From an uncultured Slackia sp. (GTDB taxonomy: Bacteria; Actinomycetota; Coriobacteriia; Coriobacteriales; Eggerthellaceae), in the NCBI GenBank assembly GCA_937895975.1, contig CALBLG010000179.1, forward strand, positions 1 through 22,046: DNA of 22,046 bases, read 5' to 3'. Under the pieces are notes generated by a model. The model saw only the letters and a program-made list of their open reading frames with translations. It ran no database searches and was not told the origin of the DNA. Both the position numbers and the translations under genes were made by a program. Positions 14,227-21,539 of the stretch are shown here, piece by piece (position 1 is the stretch's first letter; each line of letters opens with the position of its first letter).

Positions 14227-15150
14227 CTATTTCGACTTCAAATCGCTCAGGCCCAGCATACGTTCGATGAGATAGCCTTCTCGCACGCCGCGATCGCACA
14301 CGCGCAAACGCTCGCCTTGCAGTTCGTCGAAAACCTCGACCAGAATTGCCAAGCCGCATGAAATGGTATGGATGCGCTCGGGCGACACGTGCAGCACGGC
14401 ATCGACGAATTCTCGGCGCTGCTCGGTAACGGCGGCAAGCAATGCCTCGACATCGGCGCGCGAGATTTCGTCGCTCGATGCTTTGGGGTTCATCCAGGCG
14501 TTCACTTCCGAAAGCGCGCGAATCGAACCGCCCACGCCATAAAGCTCGCGAGCGGTTTTCGCACATGAGCCCGATTCGTCTGCGGAAATAAGGCCACGAA
14601 TATTGCCACGAATGGCACCGATTTCTTCAGCTGTAGGCAAAATATCGGCAACGAAATGACCATACGACGAGAGCGAACCTTGCGGAAGGCTTGTGCGAGC
14701 AACGTCTGCGCCGCCTTTGATGCGCGTAATTTCGGTCGATCCGCCGCCGATGTCGATAAGCGCACCGTTCTCGAGCGGCCCGCGCGACGACGCGCCCACA
14801 AAGCCCAAATGGGCCTCATCGACGCTCGAGAGCAGCGAAATCTTGCAGCCCGCGCCTTCCTCGATGGCCGCGATGGCCTGCTTGCTATTCGAAATGTTTC
14901 GCAACACCGCCGTAGCGAACACGTCCACGCGCGACGGGTTCAAATAGCTGGCACGCTTCAAGCATTTCTTCACCGATGCGATTGCCTCGGCGATGCCTTC
15001 ATCGGAAAACGCGCCATCGACGATATATGCGGCCAGCCCCGCCATGATTTTGCGGTTCATGATGGTTTTGAACTTGCGCTTTTCGATCGACACGTCGTAC
15101 ACGCACAAGCGCACGGTGTTCGAACCAACATCGATGACGCCAAGAATCAT
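14227..15150 (-). CDS. Ppx/GppA family phosphatase
   Basis: 307-residue member of the exopolyphosphatase / guanosine pentaphosphatase family, of the ASKHA fold. Visible: nucleotide-binding IDVGSNTVRL (4-13), ATAVLRNISNS, EAHLGFVGA, the DIGGGSTEI phosphate loop, LPQGSLSSYG, GVGGSIRAL and a C-terminal CGLAILVEVFD and GVREGYL. It is of the short form (about 300 residues) lacking the extra HD-like domain of E. coli Ppx. Substrate could be polyphosphate or pppGpp. Start ATG at 15150 with GGAG 7 nt upstream; the longer in-frame start is less likely. It is convergent with hsp20. Confidence 0.93.
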   Translation of the reverse strand: MILGVIDVGSNTVRLCVYDVSIEKRKFKTIMNRKIMAGLAAYIVDGAFSDEGIAEAIASVKKCLKRASYLNPSRVDVFATAVLRNISNSKQAIAAIEEGAGCKISLLSSVDEAHLGFVGASSRGPLENGALIDIGGGSTEITRIKGGADVARTSLPQGSLSSYGHFVADILPTAEEIGAIRGNIRGLISADESGSCAKTARELYGVGGSIRALSEVNAWMNPKASSDEISRADVEALLAAVTEQRREFVDAVLHVSPERIHTISCGLAILVEVFDELQGERLRVCDRGVREGYLIERMLGLSDLKSK

Positions 15151-15188
15151 GGAGATGCTCCGCCCTTTGAAATTTGCCTTAAGCATTC

Positions 15189-15194
15189 AGTATA
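15189..15194 (-). promoter_or_regulatory. -10 box for the Ppx/GppA gene
   Basis: TATACT on the minus strand about 39 nt upstream of the start. TTTACA lies 19 bp further up and a perfect TTGACA 30 bp up, too far to pair. Confidence 0.4.
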
Positions 15195-15292
15195 CCGATT
15201 GGCAAAACGGACGTGTAAAGCCCATGTCAAATTGAGTGAAGGCCACGACATGACGCAAGCCATGAATACGCGACACAAACAAAGACAGACAA

Positions 15293-15364
15293 GGTTCCCG
15301 AGTATGTGATGTATGCCGGAATGCTGCACAGCTTATGAAGGCATGCGTTCCATGCGCGGGAACC
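15293..15364. repeat. Long-range inverted repeat between nfo and the Ppx gene
   Basis: GGTTCCCG (15293-15300) and CGGGAACC (15357-15364) are perfect complements 56 nt apart, with a nested GGAATGC/GCGTTCC pairing that works only on the plus strand. It may be a structured RNA or a weak nfo terminator. Confidence 0.35.
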
Positions 15365-15383
15365 GACCAGGCCAGACGTCCCC

Positions 15384-16214
15384 CTACCCCGCCAAGCCGC
15401 GCAGCAGTTCGATTTCGGCAGCATAGCCCGGCAGCTCGTTCGGAGTTTCCAAGATGAACGGCAGATCGCGCAACTGCGGATGCGTGACGATGCGCTCGAA
15501 CGCGTCAATGCCAATAGCGCCTTCGCCGATGCGCTCGTGACGGTCTTTGTGCGAGCCGAGCGGGTTCTTCGAATCGTTGATATGAATGGCGCGCAGGCGA
15601 CCGATGCCCAGCACGCGGTCGAATTCCTCGAGCACGCCATCGAGATCGTTCACAATGTCGTAGCCCGCGTCGTGCACATGGCACGTATCCAGACACACGC
15701 CCATGTGGTCGGAAAGCTCAACACGGCTGATAATCGCAGCCAGTTCCTCGAACGTGCGGCCCACCTCGGTACCCTTGCCTGCCATGGTTTCCAGCAAAAC
15801 CGTCGTGGTTTGCTCGGGCGCAAGCACCTCGTTCAGCAGGCCCGATATAAGCTCGATGCCCGCCTCGGCGCCCTGCTTCACGTGACTTCCCGGATGGAAG
15901 TTGTAATAGCTGTGCGGCACGGCTTCCATGCGCACCAAATCGTCGGCCATGCATTCGCGGGCGAACTCGCGCGCACGCGGCTTGTCGGAACATGGGTTCA
16001 GCGTATAGGGCGCATGCGCCACCAGCGTGCCGAAGCCGTTGTCTGCAAGCAAGTCGCGCAGCGCTGCCGCATCGGCGGGATCGATCGCCTTGGCCGCTCC
16101 ACCGCGTGGGTTACGCGTGAAGAACGCGAACGTGTTCGCGCCGATGGAAAGCGCGGTTTTGCCCATGGCGGCAAAACCCTTCGACGTTGACAGGTGGCAC
16201 CCGATGGTGAGCAT
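15384..16214 (-). CDS. nfo: Endonuclease IV (AP endonuclease)
   Basis: 276-residue metal-dependent AP endonuclease of the xylose-isomerase-like TIM barrel; it nicks DNA 5' of abasic sites in base-excision repair. All signature blocks are present: HAPYTLNPC, YNFHPGSH, LLETMAGKGTEVG, GVCLDTCHVHDAGYD and HINDSKNPLGSHKDRHERIGEGAIG, holding the trinuclear zinc ligands. Usual length for the family. The ATG at 16214 is chosen because AAGGAAGG lies 6 nt before it; the in-frame upstream extension has no family similarity. It is divergent from the zinc-ribbon protein gene. Confidence 0.96.
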   Translation of the reverse strand: MLTIGCHLSTSKGFAAMGKTALSIGANTFAFFTRNPRGGAAKAIDPADAAALRDLLADNGFGTLVAHAPYTLNPCSDKPRAREFARECMADDLVRMEAVPHSYYNFHPGSHVKQGAEAGIELISGLLNEVLAPEQTTTVLLETMAGKGTEVGRTFEELAAIISRVELSDHMGVCLDTCHVHDAGYDIVNDLDGVLEEFDRVLGIGRLRAIHINDSKNPLGSHKDRHERIGEGAIGIDAFERIVTHPQLRDLPFILETPNELPGYAAEIELLRGLAG

Positions 16215-16341
16215 GGCGAACCTTCCTTCTTGCAAAACCAGCGCACGACAGCGTAACGCAAACGCATGAAGCAAGCGTGTCGAAATTCGAAAGCAAAACG
16301 AAACGGGGCGCCGCTTGCGGCATTCGATGCCATGCAAAGAT

Positions 16342-16370
16342 TTTTACTCGGTCAAAACCCGTTTTATAGA
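16342..16370 (+). promoter_or_regulatory. Tentative promoter of the zinc-ribbon gene
   Basis: TATAGA (16365-16370) is preceded at 17 bp by the poor -35 TTTTAC. The stretch 16343-16355 matches 10 of 13 bases of the element at 19306-19318 and lies 72 nt before its gene, a similar distance. Confidence 0.3.
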
Positions 16371-16427
16371 GATCGTTTTACTTCTACCATGCAAGCCATC
16401 GAACGCAGGGCGACGAAAGGACCCATC

Positions 16428-17642
16428 ATGAAATGCCTCCATTGCGGATGCAAACTCCCCAGCGATGCCGTTTTCTGCGCATCATGCGGAAAGAAAGTCG
16501 CAGCCGAAACCGCCGAGAGCGCAGCCCCGGCCCAACAAAACACCCAGCATCCATTGCCGCCCACCAAGAAGAGCAAGGGCATTATCGCAGGCATGGTTGC
16601 CGCGGTGGCAGTCGTCATCGTAGCGGCCATCGTGGGGTTCAATATGGCAAGCAACGTGCCCGAAGACATGGTTCGCCAAGCGCTGCAGAACAGTTCGACA
16701 ATGACCGACGGCATAGCGTCGAACAGCTACGTGGAACCCGAACCCTACAGCCTTGACGGATTCAAAATCGACAAGCAACAAGACGAAGCCGCCGGCGACA
16801 TTGGAAAAGCGCTCGTCAACAGCGACAAAGTGCGCCACGTATATTTCTCGGGTTCGATGAAAAACGGCTACTTCAAAACCGACTTCACGGGCGAGGCATA
16901 CTACGTGAAGCAGGGCGACACCTGGGCAAACGTGCTTGGCCCTTCGATTACCAGCAGCAACACCATCCCGCTTAAGGGCGTCGCGCGCATGGGCGAATCG
17001 ACCGATGACGATTACGCCGTTTCGAATTTCGCTTCAACCCTCGACTCCAATAACGGCAGCTACACGTCAACGGCCACGCAAGATGTAGCGTATTCGTTCT
17101 GGTTCGCCACCGACACGGCAACCAACACCTGCACCTTCGCATTCGACGGGTCGGCATGGAAGCCCACGGGCGACATCGCCGTGTCGAATATGCAGACCAC
17201 AACGAACTTCGCCGGCAAGAAATTCGAATACGTTGAAACGGGGAGCTCGCTGTTCCGCACGGGAACCACCACGTCGACCATCGAGTTCACCAATGACGGC
17301 GAAAACGGCGCCGTAAGCGCAAACTACACGCTGAACTGGAAGTACTCGGGCGATACCTCGGAAGGATCAGCCGGCCAATATTACCTGCCTGTGGCGCTTT
17401 CGGGCGATTTGCAAGGCACCGTTCAGCATACGTTCGGCCAAGACGACTTCGATATCGAGTTGAACGACACCGCAAACCAGGTAACGTTCGCAGGCGGGGA
17501 ATCGTATTCCACGATCTCGGCCGGCAACGGCGAGTCGAACACCCTGTCGCTTTCGGCCACCACGAACGCGAAATCGTTCGAAAGCCCCATCCAAACCACG
17601 ATGTATCGCCTGAGCATGGGAACCTACGTCGAAAAGGCGTAA
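16428..17642 (+). CDS. Zinc-ribbon membrane protein with large exported domain
   Basis: 404 residues. The N terminus is a zinc ribbon, C3-x2-C6 and C17-x2-C20. A Pro/Lys-rich linker leads to one transmembrane helix (50-74, IIAGMVAAVAVVIVAAIVG), after which about 330 residues lie outside. That part is Thr/Ser/Asp-rich and apparently all-beta, with FAFDGSAWKP at 237-246 resembling YRFDGAKWAP in the lipoprotein at 2641-3660. The topology suggests a cytoplasmic metal-binding head and an external beta domain, perhaps a sensor or surface scaffold, but I assign no function. Start ATG at 16428 with AAAGGA 6 nt upstream; a longer in-frame start has a basic tail not seen in zinc-ribbon proteins. Confidence 0.85.
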   Translation: MKCLHCGCKLPSDAVFCASCGKKVAAETAESAAPAQQNTQHPLPPTKKSKGIIAGMVAAVAVVIVAAIVGFNMASNVPEDMVRQALQNSSTMTDGIASNSYVEPEPYSLDGFKIDKQQDEAAGDIGKALVNSDKVRHVYFSGSMKNGYFKTDFTGEAYYVKQGDTWANVLGPSITSSNTIPLKGVARMGESTDDDYAVSNFASTLDSNNGSYTSTATQDVAYSFWFATDTATNTCTFAFDGSAWKPTGDIAVSNMQTTTNFAGKKFEYVETGSSLFRTGTTTSTIEFTNDGENGAVSANYTLNWKYSGDTSEGSAGQYYLPVALSGDLQGTVQHTFGQDDFDIELNDTANQVTFAGGESYSTISAGNGESNTLSLSATTNAKSFESPIQTTMYRLSMGTYVEKA

Positions 17643-17674
17643 CCGGTCGCGCGGTAGTCGCACTCTCTCCGCCG

Positions 17675-17748
17675 CGCTCGGAGGGTCTGACCAGATTTCT
17701 TCACAACGTTCCAGGCGTTCAGAAATCCGGCCAGACCCTCCGAGCGCT
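17675..17748. repeat. Hairpin element A
   Basis: 74-nt near-perfect inverted repeat. Outer 16-bp perfect stem (17675-17690 with 17733-17748), two mismatches, then further pairing to 17701/17722 and a 20-nt loop with an inner AACG/CGTT helix. The 27 nt at 17695-17721 are the exact reverse complement of 17884-17910 in element B. It has no T-run on either strand, so it is not a typical terminator. Confidence 0.9.
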
Positions 17749-17854
17749 CCATCCACGTCCAGAACGTCAGCAAGCACGCATCCTTTCGGGGATGGCTCCA
17801 CCGCAATTTCGAATCAAGCCGTCCGCTGACGCTTTAGCCAAGCAGAAAGAAAAA

Positions 17855-17932
17855 GCGCCCAGGGTCGGCGGACAGGATTTACGAACGCCTGGAACGTTGT
17901 GAAGAAATCCTGTCCGCCGACCCTGGGCGCTG
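17855..17932. repeat. Hairpin element B, also probable terminator for 17952-19271
   Basis: 78-nt inverted repeat: a 27-bp perfect stem (17855-17881 with 17906-17932) around a 24-nt loop with the same AACG/CGTT inner helix as element A. On the minus strand the stem is followed by TTTTTCTTTCT (17854-17844), so it can act as a terminator for the gene that ends at 17952. Its stem sequence differs from element A although the core is identical. Between A and B, CGTCAGC (17766-17772) and GCTGACG (17826-17832) form another inverted repeat around a small hairpin; no gene fits in 17643-17951. Confidence 0.9.
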
Positions 17933-17951
17933 GGACGCAAAAAACCGAACG

Positions 17952-19271
17952 CTATCGCCGCCTTCGCGCAGCTTTCACGCGACGGGCAATTTGCATTTCG
18001 GTAAACACGCCCTCTTCGACGCATCGCTTTGCAAGCTCCCCATCGCCCTGCGCGATATCGTCATCGACGCGATGCTTCAGGTCGACCCATGTGGCCAGCA
18101 TATGCCGAATTTTGCCACACGCCACGCTGCGCGCTTGTTTGGGGAAATAGCTTCTGGCTATGCCTTCAATCGATTGGCCGCCGACAAACGCCTGGCGCAC
18201 GTCGACCTGCAGCTGACGCGTTTTCTCGTTTTTCGCAGCCGTTTTGCACGCCTCGCTGCAGTATTTCTTGGGAACGCCGCGCCGCCCAGCAAGCGAAAAC
18301 GCCTTGCCGCATTGCGGGCAGTACCCAATTTTCACCTGGCCGAGTTTTTTCGAGAAGCGGAACCACATGTAGGCCAAATAGGTATCGAAACTCAAGAAAT
18401 CGTCGTCTTCGTTCGAGCGAAACAAGTCCAACCGCACGCCTTCCAAATGCAGGGAGATAATGGCCTGCACCAGCCGCCGCAATTGGGCAATGTCGCTTTG
18501 GGAAAGGCTGGATTCATGCGCGCGAAGGGCTCCCCGCGTTGTCGAAGAAGCATCGATATCGCCTTCGCCGTCCGCAAACCCCATCGAAATTTTACGTGCC
18601 TGGGAAAGCAGCACTGCGACGCGCGCTTCATCGTAATAGCACGCCAATACGGCGGCGAAATCGCGCAGCGAGATTTCTTTCTTGAACGACAGCAGCGTAA
18701 CCGCAAGGTAATCGAGCCCTTCGTCGACGTGCTCGACATCGGCAACCACATAATCGAAGCCGCCGCCGACGAATTTCTTCAGCCACGGCATATCGGGCAT
18801 GCATGCGACGTATCCATCGGCAACCGAAGTATCCACCGCAAACGAGATAGCGTAGATCGAAAAATCGATGCCCGTCTTCATATTTGCTACCTGGGTTTTT
18901 GCGACAAGCGGCTCGACTTCGTCGTCGGCCGTCAAAACTGCCAAAGGCTTTGCGCCGTTTACTACCTCTTGTATCACCACCACCGCGCGCGCCACGTTCG
19001 CCGCGCTTTGCCAGTCGACAAGCGACTCCCGTGTGCTTGCGCCGAACAGCGGCCCCGTTTTCGCAGCAAGGTCGAGCAACCCGCCCCGGTCGATAAAGGC
19101 GAGGTCTTCGATTGTCGCATCTGACGGACGCGGCCCGCCATCGGGCACCGCCGCATTGTCCAGCGGATTGGCCAGCGCGAACTCGAGCCACGGCGAACCG
19201 TCGCGTGCGCGATTCGCGCCGCATACGGCAACGTACCCCTGCGGGGTTTTCAGTTGATCAATCAAATCCAT
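17952..19271 (-). CDS. Protein of unknown function with C-terminal zinc finger
   Basis: 439 residues with no signal peptide or membrane helix, hence cytoplasmic. Residues 1-300 form an uncharacterised domain with no motif I recognise. Near the C-terminal end is a zinc finger with four Cys: C318-x2-C321, then C338-x3-C342 (YCPQCGKAF ... KYCSEACKTAAKNEKTRQ), reminiscent of the CGNR-type fingers of ABATE-family stress regulators, followed by a basic Arg/Lys-rich tail ending KAARRRR. DNA or RNA binding is therefore likely. Two starts are possible: ATG at 19271 (used) and TTG at 19298. Divergent from the zinc-ribbon membrane gene at 19388, with 116 nt between. Confidence 0.8.
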   Translation of the reverse strand: MDLIDQLKTPQGYVAVCGANRARDGSPWLEFALANPLDNAAVPDGGPRPSDATIEDLAFIDRGGLLDLAAKTGPLFGASTRESLVDWQSAANVARAVVVIQEVVNGAKPLAVLTADDEVEPLVAKTQVANMKTGIDFSIYAISFAVDTSVADGYVACMPDMPWLKKFVGGGFDYVVADVEHVDEGLDYLAVTLLSFKKEISLRDFAAVLACYYDEARVAVLLSQARKISMGFADGEGDIDASSTTRGALRAHESSLSQSDIAQLRRLVQAIISLHLEGVRLDLFRSNEDDDFLSFDTYLAYMWFRFSKKLGQVKIGYCPQCGKAFSLAGRRGVPKKYCSEACKTAAKNEKTRQLQVDVRQAFVGGQSIEGIARSYFPKQARSVACGKIRHMLATWVDLKHRVDDDIAQGDGELAKRCVEEGVFTEMQIARRVKAARRRR

Positions 19272-19305
19272 GGCGCATCCGTTCGTCAAGGTTGTCAAAC
19301 ATTAT

Positions 19306-19318
19306 TTTACCCGCTTAA
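19306..19318 (+). promoter_or_regulatory. Possible operator, shared with 5168-5180
   Basis: TTTACCCGCTTAA, identical to the element upstream of the WG-repeat gene and 69 nt from the start codon at 19388. A TATTAT at 19345-19350 is a candidate -10 for that gene. Confidence 0.25.
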
Positions 19319-19387
19319 TTCCCCTTTTTATGAGACTCATTTTTTATTATCCTAGCCCCATCAACAAACAAAACGAATCGAGGCGCC

Positions 19388-20254
19388 ATGTATTGCAGCC
19401 ATTGCGGAGCAAAGAACAACGACACAGCACAGTATTGTCGAGAATGCGGGAAACCCCTGGCGCAGCCCAACCAGCCCAGCAACGATTCCGCGTTCGAACA
19501 CGAACTCGCTGCCGGAAAGAAACGCGAAAGCGTCGGGCAGTTTTTGCGCGCATTCCAAGCACACGTGTCGCCGCAGGCGAGCAACTACAACGAAATAAGC
19601 GCCCAGTGCGCACGCATGCATGGCATCGAGCAGCAACGCGCCCGTCTTGAGAAAAGCGCGAGATCCATCGTGCTGTCAATCGTGGGAATCGCTCTTATTG
19701 CCCTGGGCATTGCGATGATTTGCTCGTTTGTATCGTATATGCAAGCCCATATCGATGAAGTAGCCATCATCGAGAATCCCACATTGGCCGACTACATCGA
19801 GAACATCGCCGCGCTGTCGATATTCGCATGGCCCATTCTCATTGGCATCGTTTGCATCGTCGTCTTCGTGCTACGCAAAATTCGCACCCCGAAAAAGCTC
19901 GCCCAACTCGCCGAAGAATACGACGAGGCAAAATCGCGCGCGCAGCAGGCAGCGCAGGAAATTCAGCGTAACTACGAGGCATTTCCCAATCATCAGCTGG
20001 TCGCATTCAAATATGCGAACCCGTGGCTGCTGGATTCGCTCGCACGCATCGTGGCAGATGGCAAAGCCGACACGCTGACGCAAGCCATTCAGTATTTCGA
20101 AAACGAAAGCTATCAGCAAGAGATGAAGGGCATCGCGAACGCGAGTCTGTACGCGACGCAGGAAATTCTCGAGCGCACGAAATCGATTCAGCATCAGCTG
20201 GTCTACATCGGCGCCGTAAGCACCGTCGGCGCCGTGGGTGCGTGGCGCCGCTAG
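19388..20254 (+). CDS. Zinc-ribbon membrane protein with coiled-coil segment
   Basis: 288 residues. N-terminal zinc ribbon (C3, C6, C17, C20) as in the 16428 protein. Then a charged Gln/Arg/Lys stretch, a transmembrane helix at about 92-116, a short loop, a second helix at about 140-163, and a helical Glu/Ala/Gln-rich segment at 166-200 that looks coiled-coil. A third hydrophobic stretch lies at 271-286 near the C terminus. Both ends are predicted cytoplasmic. I recognise no family beyond the zinc ribbon. Start ATG at 19388 has GAGG just before it. Followed by a hairpin terminator. Confidence 0.85.
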   Translation: MYCSHCGAKNNDTAQYCRECGKPLAQPNQPSNDSAFEHELAAGKKRESVGQFLRAFQAHVSPQASNYNEISAQCARMHGIEQQRARLEKSARSIVLSIVGIALIALGIAMICSFVSYMQAHIDEVAIIENPTLADYIENIAALSIFAWPILIGIVCIVVFVLRKIRTPKKLAQLAEEYDEAKSRAQQAAQEIQRNYEAFPNHQLVAFKYANPWLLDSLARIVADGKADTLTQAIQYFENESYQQEMKGIANASLYATQEILERTKSIQHQLVYIGAVSTVGAVGAWRR

Positions 20255-20306
20255 CCCGTTATTGACATTGGGGCGACAGGCGGCCGACGCCACCGCCCCA
20301 CGCGGC

Positions 20307-20342
20307 AAGAAGGGCTTTAGCAGAATAATGAAAGCCCTTCTT
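20307..20342 (+). terminator. Terminator after the zinc-ribbon gene
   Basis: A 12-bp perfect stem (20307-20318 with 20331-20342) with a 12-nt loop, whose 3' arm ends CTTCTT. The rest of the gap to 20577 shows only a candidate -10 for the next gene. Confidence 0.7.
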
Positions 20343-20390
20343 ATTGGGGAATGAATAGTTTCTTTTCGATACTTGCTATGCTTTCAAAAC

Positions 20391-20396
20391 TATAAG
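20391..20396 (+). promoter_or_regulatory. Candidate -10 box for the Tat lipoprotein
   Basis: TATAAG in an AT-rich patch about 180 nt upstream of the lipoprotein gene. No good -35. The long leader to 20577 carries no gene I can support. Confidence 0.35.
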
Positions 20397-20577
20397 AGGT
20401 GTTCCCAACAAGAGCGCAACGACCTCGAAACGCCGCCACGGCGCATATCAACGCTTCAGCCTTCGTCACACAACGAATGCCGCATGCCGAAGCCCGCAAT
20501 TGCATCGCGCCCTAGCATCTTTCGCGTAATCGAGCGGCGTAAGCCGTTCGCCGTCCCATGCGCGAAAGAAGGAAACC

Positions 20578-21465
20578 ATGCATTCCATGAACATCAGCCG
20601 ACGCAAATTCTTGGGCCTTGCGGCATTCGCCACCGCAGGCGTCATCGTGCCCGTAAGCCTTTCAGGCTGCGACAACGGCGACAAAGCCGCGCCGCATTCC
20701 GATACCGCAAGCGAGATGGGCGACGTAGAATCGTCCGACGAAGCCATCGACTTCGCCAAAGAGCAGATTTACGCGAGCTACGACGTTACCGCCCGCCCCG
20801 ATTTGCCCGTAAGCTACTACACCTGCAATTGGAACGCGCCGGGCGATGATGCGGACGGCGCCATCGTGGTAAGCGACATTGCCGTGACCGGCCCCGACGA
20901 CGTGGAGCTGACGCTTTCCGACGGCAGCGGGAAAATCGACGCGAAGCGTCTGATGCTTTCGGGCGAAACGCACGACGACTGGTTCAAAGACGACTGGACT
21001 GTGGCCATGTTCGTGGCTAAAACCAACGACGAGGGCAAAACCACGAACGAAAACGGCGAACCGCTAGCCGATTCGGAGTTGTCGTGGCACGAAGTATCGG
21101 GCTTCTGCGACATGAGCGAACAGCTAAACGAGTGGACGGGCGAAGCCGATTTGAGCGGGATGGGCAGCTTCGAAGCGCACAATTATGCGCCGCTGCAGGG
21201 CGTAGGCTCATACGATGGCACCATGTACCGCGAAGGCGTCGACGGAACACCGACCGAAACCGACCCATGGACGATCAACCAAATCGACCCCATGTCGTTG
21301 TCTGATTTCGGCGCCACGCTTTCCAAGCAAGGCGACGGATGGCAGTCGGTTGCCACATACAACGCGAAGCTCACCGACAGCACCGCCGTGAAATGCACCG
21401 AAACGTTCGAGCTTTCCGATGCCATGCTTGGCTGGCAAGAGGTCGGCTTCGAATTCTCGGAGTAA
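20578..21465 (+). CDS. Tat-exported lipoprotein of unknown function
   Basis: 295 residues. The N terminus MHSMNISRRKFLG has a twin-arginine motif (SRRKFLG), followed by an apolar stretch and lipobox LSGC with Cys at 31, so it is folded before export and then lipidated. The mature chain is acidic, Asp/Ser/Thr-rich, with SWHEVSGFCDMSEQ in the centre. It resembles the lipoprotein at 2641-3660 in composition but not clearly in sequence. AAGGA lies 4 nt before the ATG at 20578; an internal ATG at 20587 would give a slightly shorter Tat signal. Isolated between two terminators. Confidence 0.85.
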   Translation: MHSMNISRRKFLGLAAFATAGVIVPVSLSGCDNGDKAAPHSDTASEMGDVESSDEAIDFAKEQIYASYDVTARPDLPVSYYTCNWNAPGDDADGAIVVSDIAVTGPDDVELTLSDGSGKIDAKRLMLSGETHDDWFKDDWTVAMFVAKTNDEGKTTNENGEPLADSELSWHEVSGFCDMSEQLNEWTGEADLSGMGSFEAHNYAPLQGVGSYDGTMYREGVDGTPTETDPWTINQIDPMSLSDFGATLSKQGDGWQSVATYNAKLTDSTAVKCTETFELSDAMLGWQEVGFEFSE

Positions 21466-21481
21466 GCGCCACCTGCCTTAT

Positions 21482-21520
21482 AAGAAAGCCCAGGCCACAC
21501 GACCCGGGCTTTCTTCTTTC
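21482..21520 (+). terminator. Terminator of the Tat lipoprotein gene
   Basis: A 10-bp stem (21482-21491 with 21506-21515) with a GC-extended loop, followed by TTCTTCTTT. Lies in the convergent gap with dnaK. Confidence 0.88.
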
Positions 21521-21533
21521 GCAAACGTTTGCG
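21520..21533. promoter_or_regulatory. Perfect 14-bp palindrome resembling a LacI/PurR-family site
   Basis: CGCAAACGTTTGCG is fully self-complementary and matches the GCAAACGTTTGC core bound by LacI-family repressors (E. coli PurR). It lies seven bases from the dnaK stop, between convergent genes, an odd place for an operator. Confidence 0.3.
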
Positions 21534-21539
21534 TTACTG

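Noticed and set aside
20373..20849. Plus-strand frame overlapping the Tat lipoprotein
   Set aside because: It runs through the gap and into another frame of the lipoprotein gene; Arg-rich shadow.
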